Assembly: GCA_028698405.1 (NCBI GenBank)
Contig: JAQVDF010000176.1
Span: forward strand, 1-5,260
Origin: Phenylobacterium sp.
GTDB taxonomy: Bacteria; Pseudomonadota; Alphaproteobacteria; Caulobacterales; Caulobacteraceae
Length of the DNA stretch: 5,260 nucleotides
Direction: 5' to 3'
Shown here one piece after another: positions 1-5,258 of this stretch. How positions within the stretch are numbered: position 1 is the first letter of the stretch; the number at the start of each line of letters is the position of its first letter. The notes under the pieces are model-generated. The model made no database searches. It worked only from the letters and a program-made list of their open reading frames with translations, and was not told the DNA's origin. A program made the translations under genes and the position numbers.

Positions 1-2
1 CG

Positions 3-17
3 GCGGGCCTAGCCCGC
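3..17 (-). terminator. GC-rich hairpin after the last gene of the run
   Basis: GCGGGC (3-8) and GCCCGC (12-17) form a perfect six-pair stem with a three-base loop, beginning five bases past the stop codon of the formyltransferase gene. The position fits an intrinsic terminator closing the operon. The T tract that would prove it would fall beyond the left edge of the window, so it may instead be a 3'-end stabilising hairpin. Confidence 0.4.
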
Positions 18-22
18 GTTCG

Positions 23-634
23 TCAGTCGAAGGTGCGGATCGACGGATCGCGCCGGGCGATCTTCTGCAGCGTCTCGACGAAGAACGGCGGCTCCAGCGA
101 CAGCACGCGCGCCTCCAGCGCCTCCGACGTGTCGCCGGGCTCGATCGCCACAGGCCGGCGGGCGACGATGGGGCCGCGGTCGTACTCCTCGTCCACCAGG
201 TGGATGCAGATCTCGCTCTGCGGCGCGCCGGCGGCGAGCACCGCCTCGTGGACGCGGCGGCCGTACATCCCCTCCCCGCCGAAGTCCGGCAGGGGGCCCG
301 GGTGGATGTTCAGCACCCGGTCGCGGAAGGCCGCCAGGGTCTTCGGCCCCAGCCGGCGCAGATAGCCCGACAGCACCACCAGTTCGACGCCGGCCTCGGT
401 CAAGGCCGCGCAAAGGCGCGCGTCGGCGCGCTCTGGGTCGGCCTGGGTCGGCACGCACAGTGTCGGCACGCCGTGCTCGGCCGCGAACGCCATCGCCGGG
501 GCGTTGCGGTTGTTGCTCACCACCAGCCGCGCCTCGGCCTCCAGCGCCCCGCTCTCGATGGCGTCGATGATGGCCCGCATGGCGCTGCCGTTGCGCGAGG
601 CCAGGAAGCCGATCCTCAGAGGTCGGGAAATCAC
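23..634 (-). CDS. purN: PurN-like formyltransferase (GAR transformylase family)
   Basis: A 203-residue protein of the 10-formyltetrahydrofolate-dependent formyltransferase family. PurN itself formylates glycinamide ribonucleotide in cytosolic purine synthesis. The catalytic triad is visible: N109 and H111 in LNIHPGPLPDFGG, and D152 in the DRGP loop, matching E. coli N106, H108 and D144. LSGYLRRLG (88-96) fits the folate-site segment. The length is close to the usual 190-220. The start is GTG at 634, chosen because homology begins at once (PLRIGFLAS), a GGAG lies five bases upstream, and the GTG overlaps the stop of the preceding hydrolase gene as GTGA. It is the last gene of the minus-strand run. 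Oddities: the phosphate loop usually written GSN reads G16-S17-A18, and the active-site segment continues as GGEGMYG, a subtype I associate with Bacteroidetes PurN and a set of alphaproteobacterial proteins. The fold and formyl-transfer chemistry are secure. GAR as the substrate is likely but not proven, because a canonical purN beside purM may exist elsewhere in the genome. Confidence 0.85.
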   Translation of the reverse strand: MISRPLRIGFLASRNGSAMRAIIDAIESGALEAEARLVVSNNRNAPAMAFAAEHGVPTLCVPTQADPERADARLCAALTEAGVELVVLSGYLRRLGPKTLAAFRDRVLNIHPGPLPDFGGEGMYGRRVHEAVLAAGAPQSEICIHLVDEEYDRGPIVARRPVAIEPGDTSEALEARVLSLEPPFFVETLQKIARRDPSIRTFD

Positions 635-1455
635 GCGAACTCCGCTCCCAGCCGATGCTCGATCACCAGGCCGTCGTAGGCCGGCTCGACGCCTTGCGGG
701 AGCTGGGCCTTCAGGTCGTTGTAGTCGAGGTCGATGTGCAGGTTGGTGAGTATGGCCCGCTGCGGCTTCACCCTCGCGATCCACTCCAGGGCCCGCTCCA
801 CGTGGGCGTGGGTCGGGTGCGGGCGCCAGCGCAGGGCGTCGACGATCCACACCTCCACCCCCGCCAGGGTCTCGAAGGCCGCCTCGTCCAGGCCGACCAC
901 GTCGCTGGAGTAGGCGACGCCCCCGAACCGGAAGCCGACCGAGCGCACCCCGCCGTGGTCCTGGTCGAAGGTGGCGACCGGAATGGCGCCGGACGGCCCG
1001 TCCAGCATCCAGGTCGGCCCGTGGGCCGGCAGGTCGCGCGCCTCGCAGATCGCCGGATAGCCGCCCTCGGATTCGAAGATGTAGCCGAAGCGGCGCAGCA
1101 TCGAGTCCCTCGTGGCCGCGTCCATCAGACAGTGAATGCGCGCCCGCTGGCGGATGAAGAAGGCCCGCACGTCGTCGATGCCGTGGGTCTGGTCGGCGTG
1201 GTCGTGGCTCAGCAGCAGGGCGTCGAGCCGCCTCACCCGCGCCGCAGCAGTCTGCAGGCGCAGGTCCGGCGAGGCGTCGACCAGCACCGTGGTCTCCTCC
1301 GTGCCCTGCTCGGCCCGGCGGCGGACCAGCAGCGAGCAGCGGCTGCGGGTGTTCTTCGGCTCGGACGGGTCGCAAGCGCCCCAGTCGCCGTCGGCGCGCG
1401 GCACGCCGCCCGACGAGCCGCAGCCCAGGATGGTGACCTCCAGCAGGCCGCTCAT
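631..1455 (-). CDS. PhnP-like metallo-beta-lactamase-fold hydrolase
   Basis: A 274-residue cytosolic hydrolase of the metallo-beta-lactamase superfamily, nearest in style to PhnP (phosphoribosyl cyclic phosphodiesterase). The N-terminus carries the family signature TILGCGSSGGVPR (8-20). The metal motif is LLSHDHADQTHGIDD (81-95): H84, H86 and D88 are present, but the position usually occupied by His is Q89. Further ligand candidates are H167 (DQDHGG), D185 (YSSDV) and H240 (TNLHIDLDY). The CxCxxC-type structural zinc cluster of E. coli PhnP is not seen; only C12, C28 and C40 occur near the N-terminus. The start is ATG at 1455, because the conserved strand begins six residues later and the ATG overlaps the TatD stop as ATGA, which suggests coupled translation. 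No strong Shine-Dalgarno sequence is visible. The partnership with tatD and the tmk-holB region is a recurrent alphaproteobacterial arrangement. No phosphonate genes are in view, so a C-P lyase role is not supported. The substrate is unknown. Confidence 0.88.
   Translation of the reverse strand: MSGLLEVTILGCGSSGGVPRADGDWGACDPSEPKNTRSRCSLLVRRRAEQGTEETTVLVDASPDLRLQTAAARVRRLDALLLSHDHADQTHGIDDVRAFFIRQRARIHCLMDAATRDSMLRRFGYIFESEGGYPAICEARDLPAHGPTWMLDGPSGAIPVATFDQDHGGVRSVGFRFGGVAYSSDVVGLDEAAFETLAGVEVWIVDALRWRPHPTHAHVERALEWIARVKPQRAILTNLHIDLDYNDLKAQLPQGVEPAYDGLVIEHRLGAEFA
640..643 (-). promoter_or_regulatory. Shine-Dalgarno site for the formyltransferase gene
   Basis: GGAG on the minus strand, five bases before the GTG at 634. 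It lies inside the last codons of the hydrolase gene, so initiation can be coupled to translation of that gene. It supports the GTG as the real start, rather than any start further upstream in the same open frame. Confidence 0.6.
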
Positions 1456-2228
1456 GGCCTGGGGATCCGGTCGAACAGGGCGAAGAAGGCGTCCTCGGTG
1501 CGCCGCTCGGCCTCCTCCAGGCTCCAGCCACGCATCTCGGCGAGCTTCTCCAGCACCTTGGGCAGGAAGGCCGGCTCGTTGCGTTTTCCCCGGTGGGGCA
1601 CAGGGGCGAGATAGGGACAGTCGGTCTCGACGATGATGCGGTCGGCCGGCATCTCGCGGATCACCTCGCGCACGTCCTCGGCGGTCCGGAAGGTGGCGAT
1701 GCCGGAGACCGAGAACCAGGCGCCCAGCGCCGCGGCCCGACGGGCCAGCTCCGCGCCCGAGGTGTAGCAGTGCATCAGCATGCGGAACGGGCCGCGCGCG
1801 TATTCCTCCTCGAGGATCTGGCCCATCACCTCGTCGGCTTCGCGGGTGTGCACCACCAGCGGCAGGCCCGTGCGGCGGGCCGCCTCGACGTGGACGCGGA
1901 ACACGGCCGCCTGCACGTCCCTCGGCGAGAGGTCGTAGTGGAAGTCCAGACCCGTCTCGCCGATGCCGACCACCTTCGGGTCGCGTGCGACGTCGCACAA
2001 GGTGTGGGCGGTAAGTTGCGGATTCTCTTTGGCTTCGTGCGGGTGGGTTCCGACCGTACACCAGATGTCCGGCGCCTCGGCCACGGCGCGGACGGCCGGA
2101 TAGTTCGACACCCGGTCGCAGATGTTGACCATCAGCGCGATCCCGGCGGCGCGCGCCCGCTCGATCACCTCCGCACGGTCGGAGTCGAACTGGGGGGCGT
2201 GAAGGTTGACGTGACTGTCGATCAGCAT
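1452..2228 (-). CDS. tatD: TatD-family metal-dependent hydrolase/DNase
   Basis: A 258-residue TIM-barrel hydrolase, the normal length for TatD/YcfH proteins. These are metal-dependent enzymes, and E. coli TatD shows 3'-5' exonuclease activity on DNA and RNA. Motifs in order: IDSHVNLH (3-10), GTHPHE (60-65), GIGETGLDFHYD (88-99, with metal ligand E91), VVHTRE (125-130, H127), MHCYTSG (152-158, H153), and ETDCPYLAPVPHRGKRNEP (201-219, with catalytic D203). The first motif is normally DxHxH. Here H6 is kept but the second His is N8, so one metal ligand is altered. The start is ATG at 2228, placing DSH near the N-terminus as expected. It follows the holB stop after only seven bases (CCTCCGG), with no Shine-Dalgarno sequence, so coupling to holB translation is likely. 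Its stop overlaps the start of the next gene. The family is certain. The physiological substrate (nucleic acid repair or RNA turnover) is not settled for this group. Confidence 0.93.
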   Translation of the reverse strand: MLIDSHVNLHAPQFDSDRAEVIERARAAGIALMVNICDRVSNYPAVRAVAEAPDIWCTVGTHPHEAKENPQLTAHTLCDVARDPKVVGIGETGLDFHYDLSPRDVQAAVFRVHVEAARRTGLPLVVHTREADEVMGQILEEEYARGPFRMLMHCYTSGAELARRAAALGAWFSVSGIATFRTAEDVREVIREMPADRIIVETDCPYLAPVPHRGKRNEPAFLPKVLEKLAEMRGWSLEEAERRTEDAFFALFDRIPRP

Positions 2229-2235
2229 CCGGAGG

Positions 2236-3231
2236 TCAGGCGCGGGCGGCGGCCTTCAGTTCGTTGAGGGCCGCAAAGAAGGCGTCGGCGCGGTCGAGAT
2301 TGAGCGCTTCGGCCTCGCGCGGCAGGCGCTGCAGCGTCTCCCACGCCGCAGCCCAGCGATCAAGCGCCGCCGGCTCGCCGCGAGCCTCGGAGACGAAGGC
2401 GTGGATGCGGGCGGCCAGCCGCTCGAAGGTCAGGGCGAACAGCGCCGCCCCGTCGGCCCCGCGGAACCTGTCGGCCAGGGCGAGCGCCGCCGCCTCGTTC
2501 AGCTCGGGCAGGCCGGAGATGATCGCGCGGGCGGCGTCGTCGATCTCGATGGCCGAGCCGGCGGCCAGCGTCAGCGCCCTGCCCGGCGCCCCGCCGCTCA
2601 TCCGCGCCAGATGCAGGGCGTCCTCGGGATTGGCCTCGGCGTAGCGGCGGGCGAAGCTCGCCACCGCCTCCTCGGGCAGCGGCTTGAAGGCCAGCCTGCG
2701 GCAACGCGAGCGGATGGTCGGCAAGAGCTTTCCGGGCGCATGGCTGATCAGGAACAGCACGCCCCGCGGCGGCGGTTCCTCCAGAGTCTTCAGCACCGCG
2801 TTGGCGGCGTTGACGTTGAGGTCGTCGGCGGCGTCGATGATCGCCACCCGAAAGGGTGCGACGGCCGGCGACTTGGAGAAGAACTCGGCCAGGCCCCTCG
2901 CCTCGTCCACCGGGATCACCTTGCGCGGCTTGCCGTCCTCGCCGACCCGCTCCAGCACCATCAGGTCGGGGTGCGAGCGGGCGATGATCTGGCGGCTGAC
3001 GGGATCGGACGGGTCCGAGCCGAGCGGTCCCAGCCTCGGCTCGGGCGCGGCGCCCAGCAGGCGGCGGGCGGCGCGGTAGGCGAAGGTCGCCTTCCCCACC
3101 CCCTCGGGGCCAGTCAGCAGCCAGGCGTGGTGCAGTCGGCCGCGGGCGCGCGCATCCTCGAACTCGGCCTCGCTCGCCTCGTGGCCGATCAGGTCGAACA
3201 CCTCGCGCGGATGCGGCGGGGCCTCAGGCAT
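2236..3231 (-). CDS. holB: DNA polymerase III subunit delta prime (clamp loader)
   Basis: A 331-residue AAA+ protein, the delta prime subunit of the clamp loader that opens and places the beta clamp on DNA. The N-terminus (11-45) has the family pattern HEASEAEFEDAR, then LHHAWLLTGPEGVGKAT. The P-loop is GPEGVGKA (41-48): K47 is present but the next residue is Ala instead of Ser/Thr, in keeping with a subunit that does not hydrolyse ATP. A Walker B-like IIDAADDLN (131-139), NAANAVLKTLEEPP (141-154), sensor 1 LFLISHAP (159-166) and the SRC motif (175-177) follow. The C-terminal 150 residues are the helical collar domain. The four zinc-binding cysteines of the E. coli protein are missing; residues 60-90 contain no Cys. 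The ATG at 3231 overlaps the end of tmk by eight bases (ATGCCTGA). The tmk-holB neighbourhood is classic and supports the call over other AAA+ paralogues such as DnaX. Confidence 0.95.
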   Translation of the reverse strand: MPEAPPHPREVFDLIGHEASEAEFEDARARGRLHHAWLLTGPEGVGKATFAYRAARRLLGAAPEPRLGPLGSDPSDPVSRQIIARSHPDLMVLERVGEDGKPRKVIPVDEARGLAEFFSKSPAVAPFRVAIIDAADDLNVNAANAVLKTLEEPPPRGVLFLISHAPGKLLPTIRSRCRRLAFKPLPEEAVASFARRYAEANPEDALHLARMSGGAPGRALTLAAGSAIEIDDAARAIISGLPELNEAAALALADRFRGADGAALFALTFERLAARIHAFVSEARGEPAALDRWAAAWETLQRLPREAEALNLDRADAFFAALNELKAAARA

Positions 3232-3859
3232 CGCTCGGCAGGCGCGCGGCGACCGCGCCCCAGATCGCTTCGGCGACGGTCGCGATGGGCTGGGCCGCGT
3301 CGATCACCACGCAACGCTCGGGCTCGCGCCGGGCGATATCCAGGAATCCCTGCCTGAGCCGCTCGTGGAAGGCCTCGCCCTTTGATTCGAAGCGGGTCTC
3401 GGCGCCGGCCCGGCCGTGGGCGCGGCGCAGCCCCTCTTCCACCGGCAGGTCGAGGATCAGGGTCAGGTCCGGCCGCACCTCGCCCAGAACGTGGGTCTCG
3501 AGCGCCGCGATCAGGGCCGGGTCGGTCCCTCCGCCCGCCCCCTGGTAGGCGCGGGTCGAGTCGGCGAAGCGGTCGCAGACCACCCAGGCCCCGCGCGTCA
3601 GGGCCGGGGCGATCACCCGCTCGATGTGGTCCCGCCGGGCGGCGTACATCAGCAGCGTCTCGGTGATCGGGCTCCAGCGGTCGGCCGCGCCGGTGACCAG
3701 CAGCTCGCGGATGCTCTCGGCGCCCACCGAGCCGCCCGGCTCGCGGGTCGCCACCACCTCCAGGCCGGCCGCCTTCAGGCGCTCGGCCAGCGCCTTGACC
3801 TGGGTCGACTTGCCGCCGCCCTCGCCGCCTTCGAAAGTGATGAACCGCCCGCGCGCCAC
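3224..3859 (-). CDS. tmk: Thymidylate kinase
   Basis: A 211-residue cytosolic kinase that converts dTMP and ATP to dTDP and ADP, the step feeding dTTP for DNA synthesis. The length is typical. The P-loop is FEGGEGGGKST (9-19, K17 and S18). TREPGG (38-43) and the DRF motif with DSTRAYQG (96-107) mark the dTMP site. RRAHGRAG (145-152) lies in the LID region. The start is GTG at 3859: homology starts at residue 4, and upstream in this frame a TAG stop occurs before any other usable start. An ATG at 3870 is in a different frame. No clear Shine-Dalgarno sequence precedes the GTG. A short GGCGC/GCGCC inverted repeat (3861-3865 with 3880-3884) lies just upstream and could affect initiation, which is speculative. 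It sits 31 bases after rlpA and overlaps holB, so it is probably cotranscribed with both. Confidence 0.96.
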   Translation of the reverse strand: MARGRFITFEGGEGGGKSTQVKALAERLKAAGLEVVATREPGGSVGAESIRELLVTGAADRWSPITETLLMYAARRDHIERVIAPALTRGAWVVCDRFADSTRAYQGAGGGTDPALIAALETHVLGEVRPDLTLILDLPVEEGLRRAHGRAGAETRFESKGEAFHERLRQGFLDIARREPERCVVIDAAQPIATVAEAIWGAVAARLPSDA

Positions 3860-3890
3860 GGGCGCAACATGGCGGTTTCGCGCCTAAAGT

Positions 3891-4931
3891 CTAGCGCCTG
3901 ACGACCCGCGCGTCGGCGAAGCCGGTGGCCACCACCCGCTCGCGCAGCAGCGCCGCCTCCAGCTCGTCCGAGGCCCCGTCGATCAGCACCCGATAGATGT
4001 TCACGCCGTCCTGGTAGACCGTCTCGATCTTCGCCCGGCCGAGGCCAGAGGCGTCGATGGCGTCGGCCTGCTTGCGGGCGTTCTCCCAGTTGGAGAAGGC
4101 GCCGGCCTGGATCCGGTAGGCGCTGGACTGGCCGATCGTCGTCGTCGGCGCGGTGATCGAGGCGACGACCGGTTCCGCCGCGGGCGCCGGGGCGGCCGGC
4201 TGCGCCGGCGGCAGGTCCAGCGGCGTCAGTTCGGCGGCCGACACCGAGCTCGGCGAGGAGACGGTCTGCGGCGGCGCCCACAGGTCCTCCGGCTCGGCCG
4301 CGGCGGCCGGCGGGACCGGCGCGGGCGCCGGATTGGCGATCGGGGTCATGGCCACGGTCGTGCGCCCGCTGCTGCGGGTGTCCGAGGCGTACTGCAGGCC
4401 CGACTGCGGAAGTTGGGCGGGGCCCAGGTAGCGCACCCGCACCCGCGCCGTGCCCTGGCGCTCGAAGCCCAGGCGGCGCGCCGCCTCCTGCGAAAGGTCG
4501 ATGATGCGGCCGGCGACGAACGGGCCGCGGTCGTTGATCCGCACCTCCAGCTTGCGGCCGTTTTCCAGGTTGGTGACCTCCACCCAGCTCGGCAGCGGCA
4601 GGGTCGTGTGGGCCGCCGACACCAGCGCCTGATCGAAGAGCTCGCCGTTGGCCGTGGTGTTCATATGGAAGCCGGGGCCGTACCAGGATGCGACGCCGAC
4701 CTCGTCGTAGTCGGGCTGCTCGCGCGGCACGTACCAGATGCCGCCGACCTGGTAGGGCTTGCCGAGCTTGTAGTGCGGGCTGGCGGCGCCGGGGCCGGGC
4801 GTCGCCGGGCTGGTCTGCAGCCGGGACGCGTCCTTCGGCGTCGCGCAGGCGGCCAGGGCCGCCCCCGCCATCAGGACGAGGGCGATGTTGCGGGCGGGTC
4901 GGAAGGCGGCGCGGTGGTCGGCGGCGGCCAT
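3891..4931 (-). CDS. rlpA: RlpA family septal-ring lipoprotein with SPOR domain
   Basis: A 346-residue envelope lipoprotein. RlpA proteins bind septal peptidoglycan, and in Pseudomonas aeruginosa RlpA is a lytic transglycosylase acting on glycan strands stripped of stem peptides. Residues 1-28 form a signal peptide with a hydrophobic run (NIALVLMAGAALAA), ending in the lipobox LAAC with acylated C29. The double-psi beta-barrel domain spans about 77-170: GVASWYGPGFH, TANGELFD, SAAHTTLPLPSWVEVTNL and RINDRGPF. Candidate active-site residues H108 and D134 are present, which favours an active enzyme. A Pro/Ala-rich linker (about 196-265) leads to a C-terminal SPOR domain (about 268-346, beginning SSAYRIQAGAFSNWENA) that targets denuded septal glycan. 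The start is ATG at 4931, giving a complete signal peptide, with GAGG eight bases upstream. It is the first gene of the minus-strand run and divergent from the tRNA gene. The assignment is firm; enzyme activity is inferred from conserved residues. Confidence 0.94.
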   Translation of the reverse strand: MAAADHRAAFRPARNIALVLMAGAALAACATPKDASRLQTSPATPGPGAASPHYKLGKPYQVGGIWYVPREQPDYDEVGVASWYGPGFHMNTTANGELFDQALVSAAHTTLPLPSWVEVTNLENGRKLEVRINDRGPFVAGRIIDLSQEAARRLGFERQGTARVRVRYLGPAQLPQSGLQYASDTRSSGRTTVAMTPIANPAPAPVPPAAAAEPEDLWAPPQTVSSPSSVSAAELTPLDLPPAQPAAPAPAAEPVVASITAPTTTIGQSSAYRIQAGAFSNWENARKQADAIDASGLGRAKIETVYQDGVNIYRVLIDGASDELEAALLRERVVATGFADARVVRR

Positions 4932-4939
4932 GCGGGAAA

Positions 4940-4943
4940 CCTC
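4940..4943 (-). promoter_or_regulatory. Shine-Dalgarno site for rlpA
   Basis: GAGG on the minus strand, eight bases before the ATG at 4931. This is one of the clearest ribosome binding sites in the run, as expected for the first gene of an operon. It supports the chosen start. Confidence 0.5.
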
Positions 4944-4991
4944 GGGCGGTCTTTAAGGAGCGTGTCGGCCCCATCCTGACCGCCGGGGCTT

Positions 4992-5010
4992 GCTTCACGG
5001 TTAACGAAGC
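4992..5010. promoter_or_regulatory. Inverted repeat with TTAACC core in the divergent intergenic region
   Basis: GCTTC at 4992-4996 is mirrored by GAAGC at 5006-5010. The nine bases between contain GGTTAAC, which reads GTTAACC on the rlpA strand. TTAACC resembles one half of the CtrA binding site known from Caulobacter (TTAA-N7-TTAA, half site TTAACCAT), but the second half is not present here. The dyad lies about 60-80 bases upstream of the rlpA start, a position suited to an operator or activator site. No convincing sigma-70 promoter could be picked out for rlpA. Function is inference only. Confidence 0.25.
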
Positions 5011-5027
5011 CTTTGCCCGACGCAGAG

Positions 5028-5057
5028 TTGGAGCCCCCTCCCCGCCCCTGCTAGAAG
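5028..5057 (+). promoter_or_regulatory. Candidate promoter of tRNA-Ser
   Basis: TTGGAG (5028-5033) and TAGAAG (5052-5057) are separated by 18 bases and lie ten bases before the tRNA gene. Initiation about seven bases past the -10 box would give a leader of only a few nucleotides. The -35 box agrees with TTG of the sigma-70 consensus, and the -10 fits the relaxed GCTANNNT style of alphaproteobacteria only partly. The placement is good and the sequence match is moderate. Confidence 0.4.
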
Positions 5058-5066
5058 CGCCGTTCC

Positions 5067-5156
5067 GGACGGGTGGCCGAGTGGTTTAAGGCAGCGGTCT
5101 TGAAAACCGCCGTGGGTTCACGCCCACCGTGGGTTCGAATCCCACCCCGTCCGCCA
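5067..5156 (+). tRNA. tRNA-Ser (anticodon UGA)
   Basis: A complete 90-base serine tRNA with encoded CCA. The acceptor stem GGACGGG (5067-5073) pairs with CCCGTCC (5146-5152), followed by discriminator G (5153) and CCA (5154-5156). The D stem is GCC/GGC (5076-5078, 5090-5092). The anticodon stem GCGGT/ACCGC (5094-5098, 5106-5110) encloses the loop CTTGAAA with anticodon TGA at 5101-5103, reading UCA and, by wobble, other UCN codons. A long variable arm GTGGG/CCCAC (5112-5116, 5123-5127) is the class II hallmark of tRNA-Ser. The T arm is GTGGG TTCGAAT CCCAC (5129-5145). All stems are perfectly paired, so the gene should be functional. It is divergent from rlpA. Confidence 0.98.
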
Positions 5157-5258
5157 CTTCGGTATAAAACCGGGAACGCCGATTCCCGCCGATTTCCCTC
5201 CCTTAGCGGCGACCAGCGCCCTCAACAGCGTGTTTTTGTTGCCGTTGATGTAGATCGC
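5118..5258 (-). CDS. Possible 3' end of an unidentified gene running in from the right
   Basis: A minus-strand frame enters at the right edge and stays open for 46 codons, to a TGA at 5118-5120 inside the tRNA gene. It begins AIYINGNKNTLLRALV. The first 17 codons have G or C at 16 third positions, like the real genes nearby; after about 5200 that bias drops. The last 12 sense codons are simply antisense tRNA, so a native gene would more naturally end before 5157. If real, it is either a gene whose end has run into the tRNA locus, as happens when an element inserts at a tRNA, or a chance open frame. I do not recognise the protein. No start is in view, and the evidence is too short to be sure. 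Confidence 0.22.
   Translation of the reverse strand, partial: AIYINGNKNTLLRALVAAKGGKSAGIGVPGFIPKWRTGWDSNPRWA
5171..5188 (+). terminator. Weak hairpin after tRNA-Ser, possible terminator
   Basis: CGGGAA (5171-5176) pairs with TTCCCG (5183-5188) around a six-base loop, starting 14 bases after the tRNA CCA. The stem is only six pairs, and what follows (CCGATTTCCCTCCC) has no real T tract. It could be a tRNA processing or termination signal, but an intrinsic terminator is poorly supported. Confidence 0.25.

Noticed and set aside
9..458. Minus-strand open frame overlapping the formyltransferase
   Set aside because: Arg/Pro/Gly-rich shadow in another frame of the real gene, with no motifs.
635..1531. 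Upstream extension of the formyltransferase frame
   Set aside because: The frame is open but overlaps the hydrolase gene and reads as Arg/Pro-rich nonsense. The conserved fold starts at the GTG at 634 with its own ribosome site.
655..1614. Long plus-strand open frame (319 codons) opposite the hydrolase gene
   Set aside because: It lies antisense to well-supported genes and encodes a His/Arg/Gly-rich sequence without recognisable motifs, typical of shadows in very GC-rich DNA.
1456..2061. Upstream extension of the hydrolase frame
   Set aside because: It overlaps tatD, has no family similarity, and the ATG at 1455 places the first conserved strand correctly.
2401..3357. Long plus-strand open frame (318 codons) opposite holB and tmk
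   Set aside because: Antisense to holB and the end of tmk, with low-complexity Arg/Gly/Ala composition and no domain pattern. It is a by-product of the GC-rich complementary strand.
3775..3870. ATG at 3870 as an alternative tmk start
   Set aside because: It is out of frame with tmk and ends in a stop at 3775-3777 with no conserved content, so it cannot encode the kinase N-terminus.
5160..5172. CGGT/ACCG mini-hairpin just after the tRNA
   Set aside because: Only four base pairs around an AT-rich loop, with no T tract; too weak to call a terminator or attachment site.
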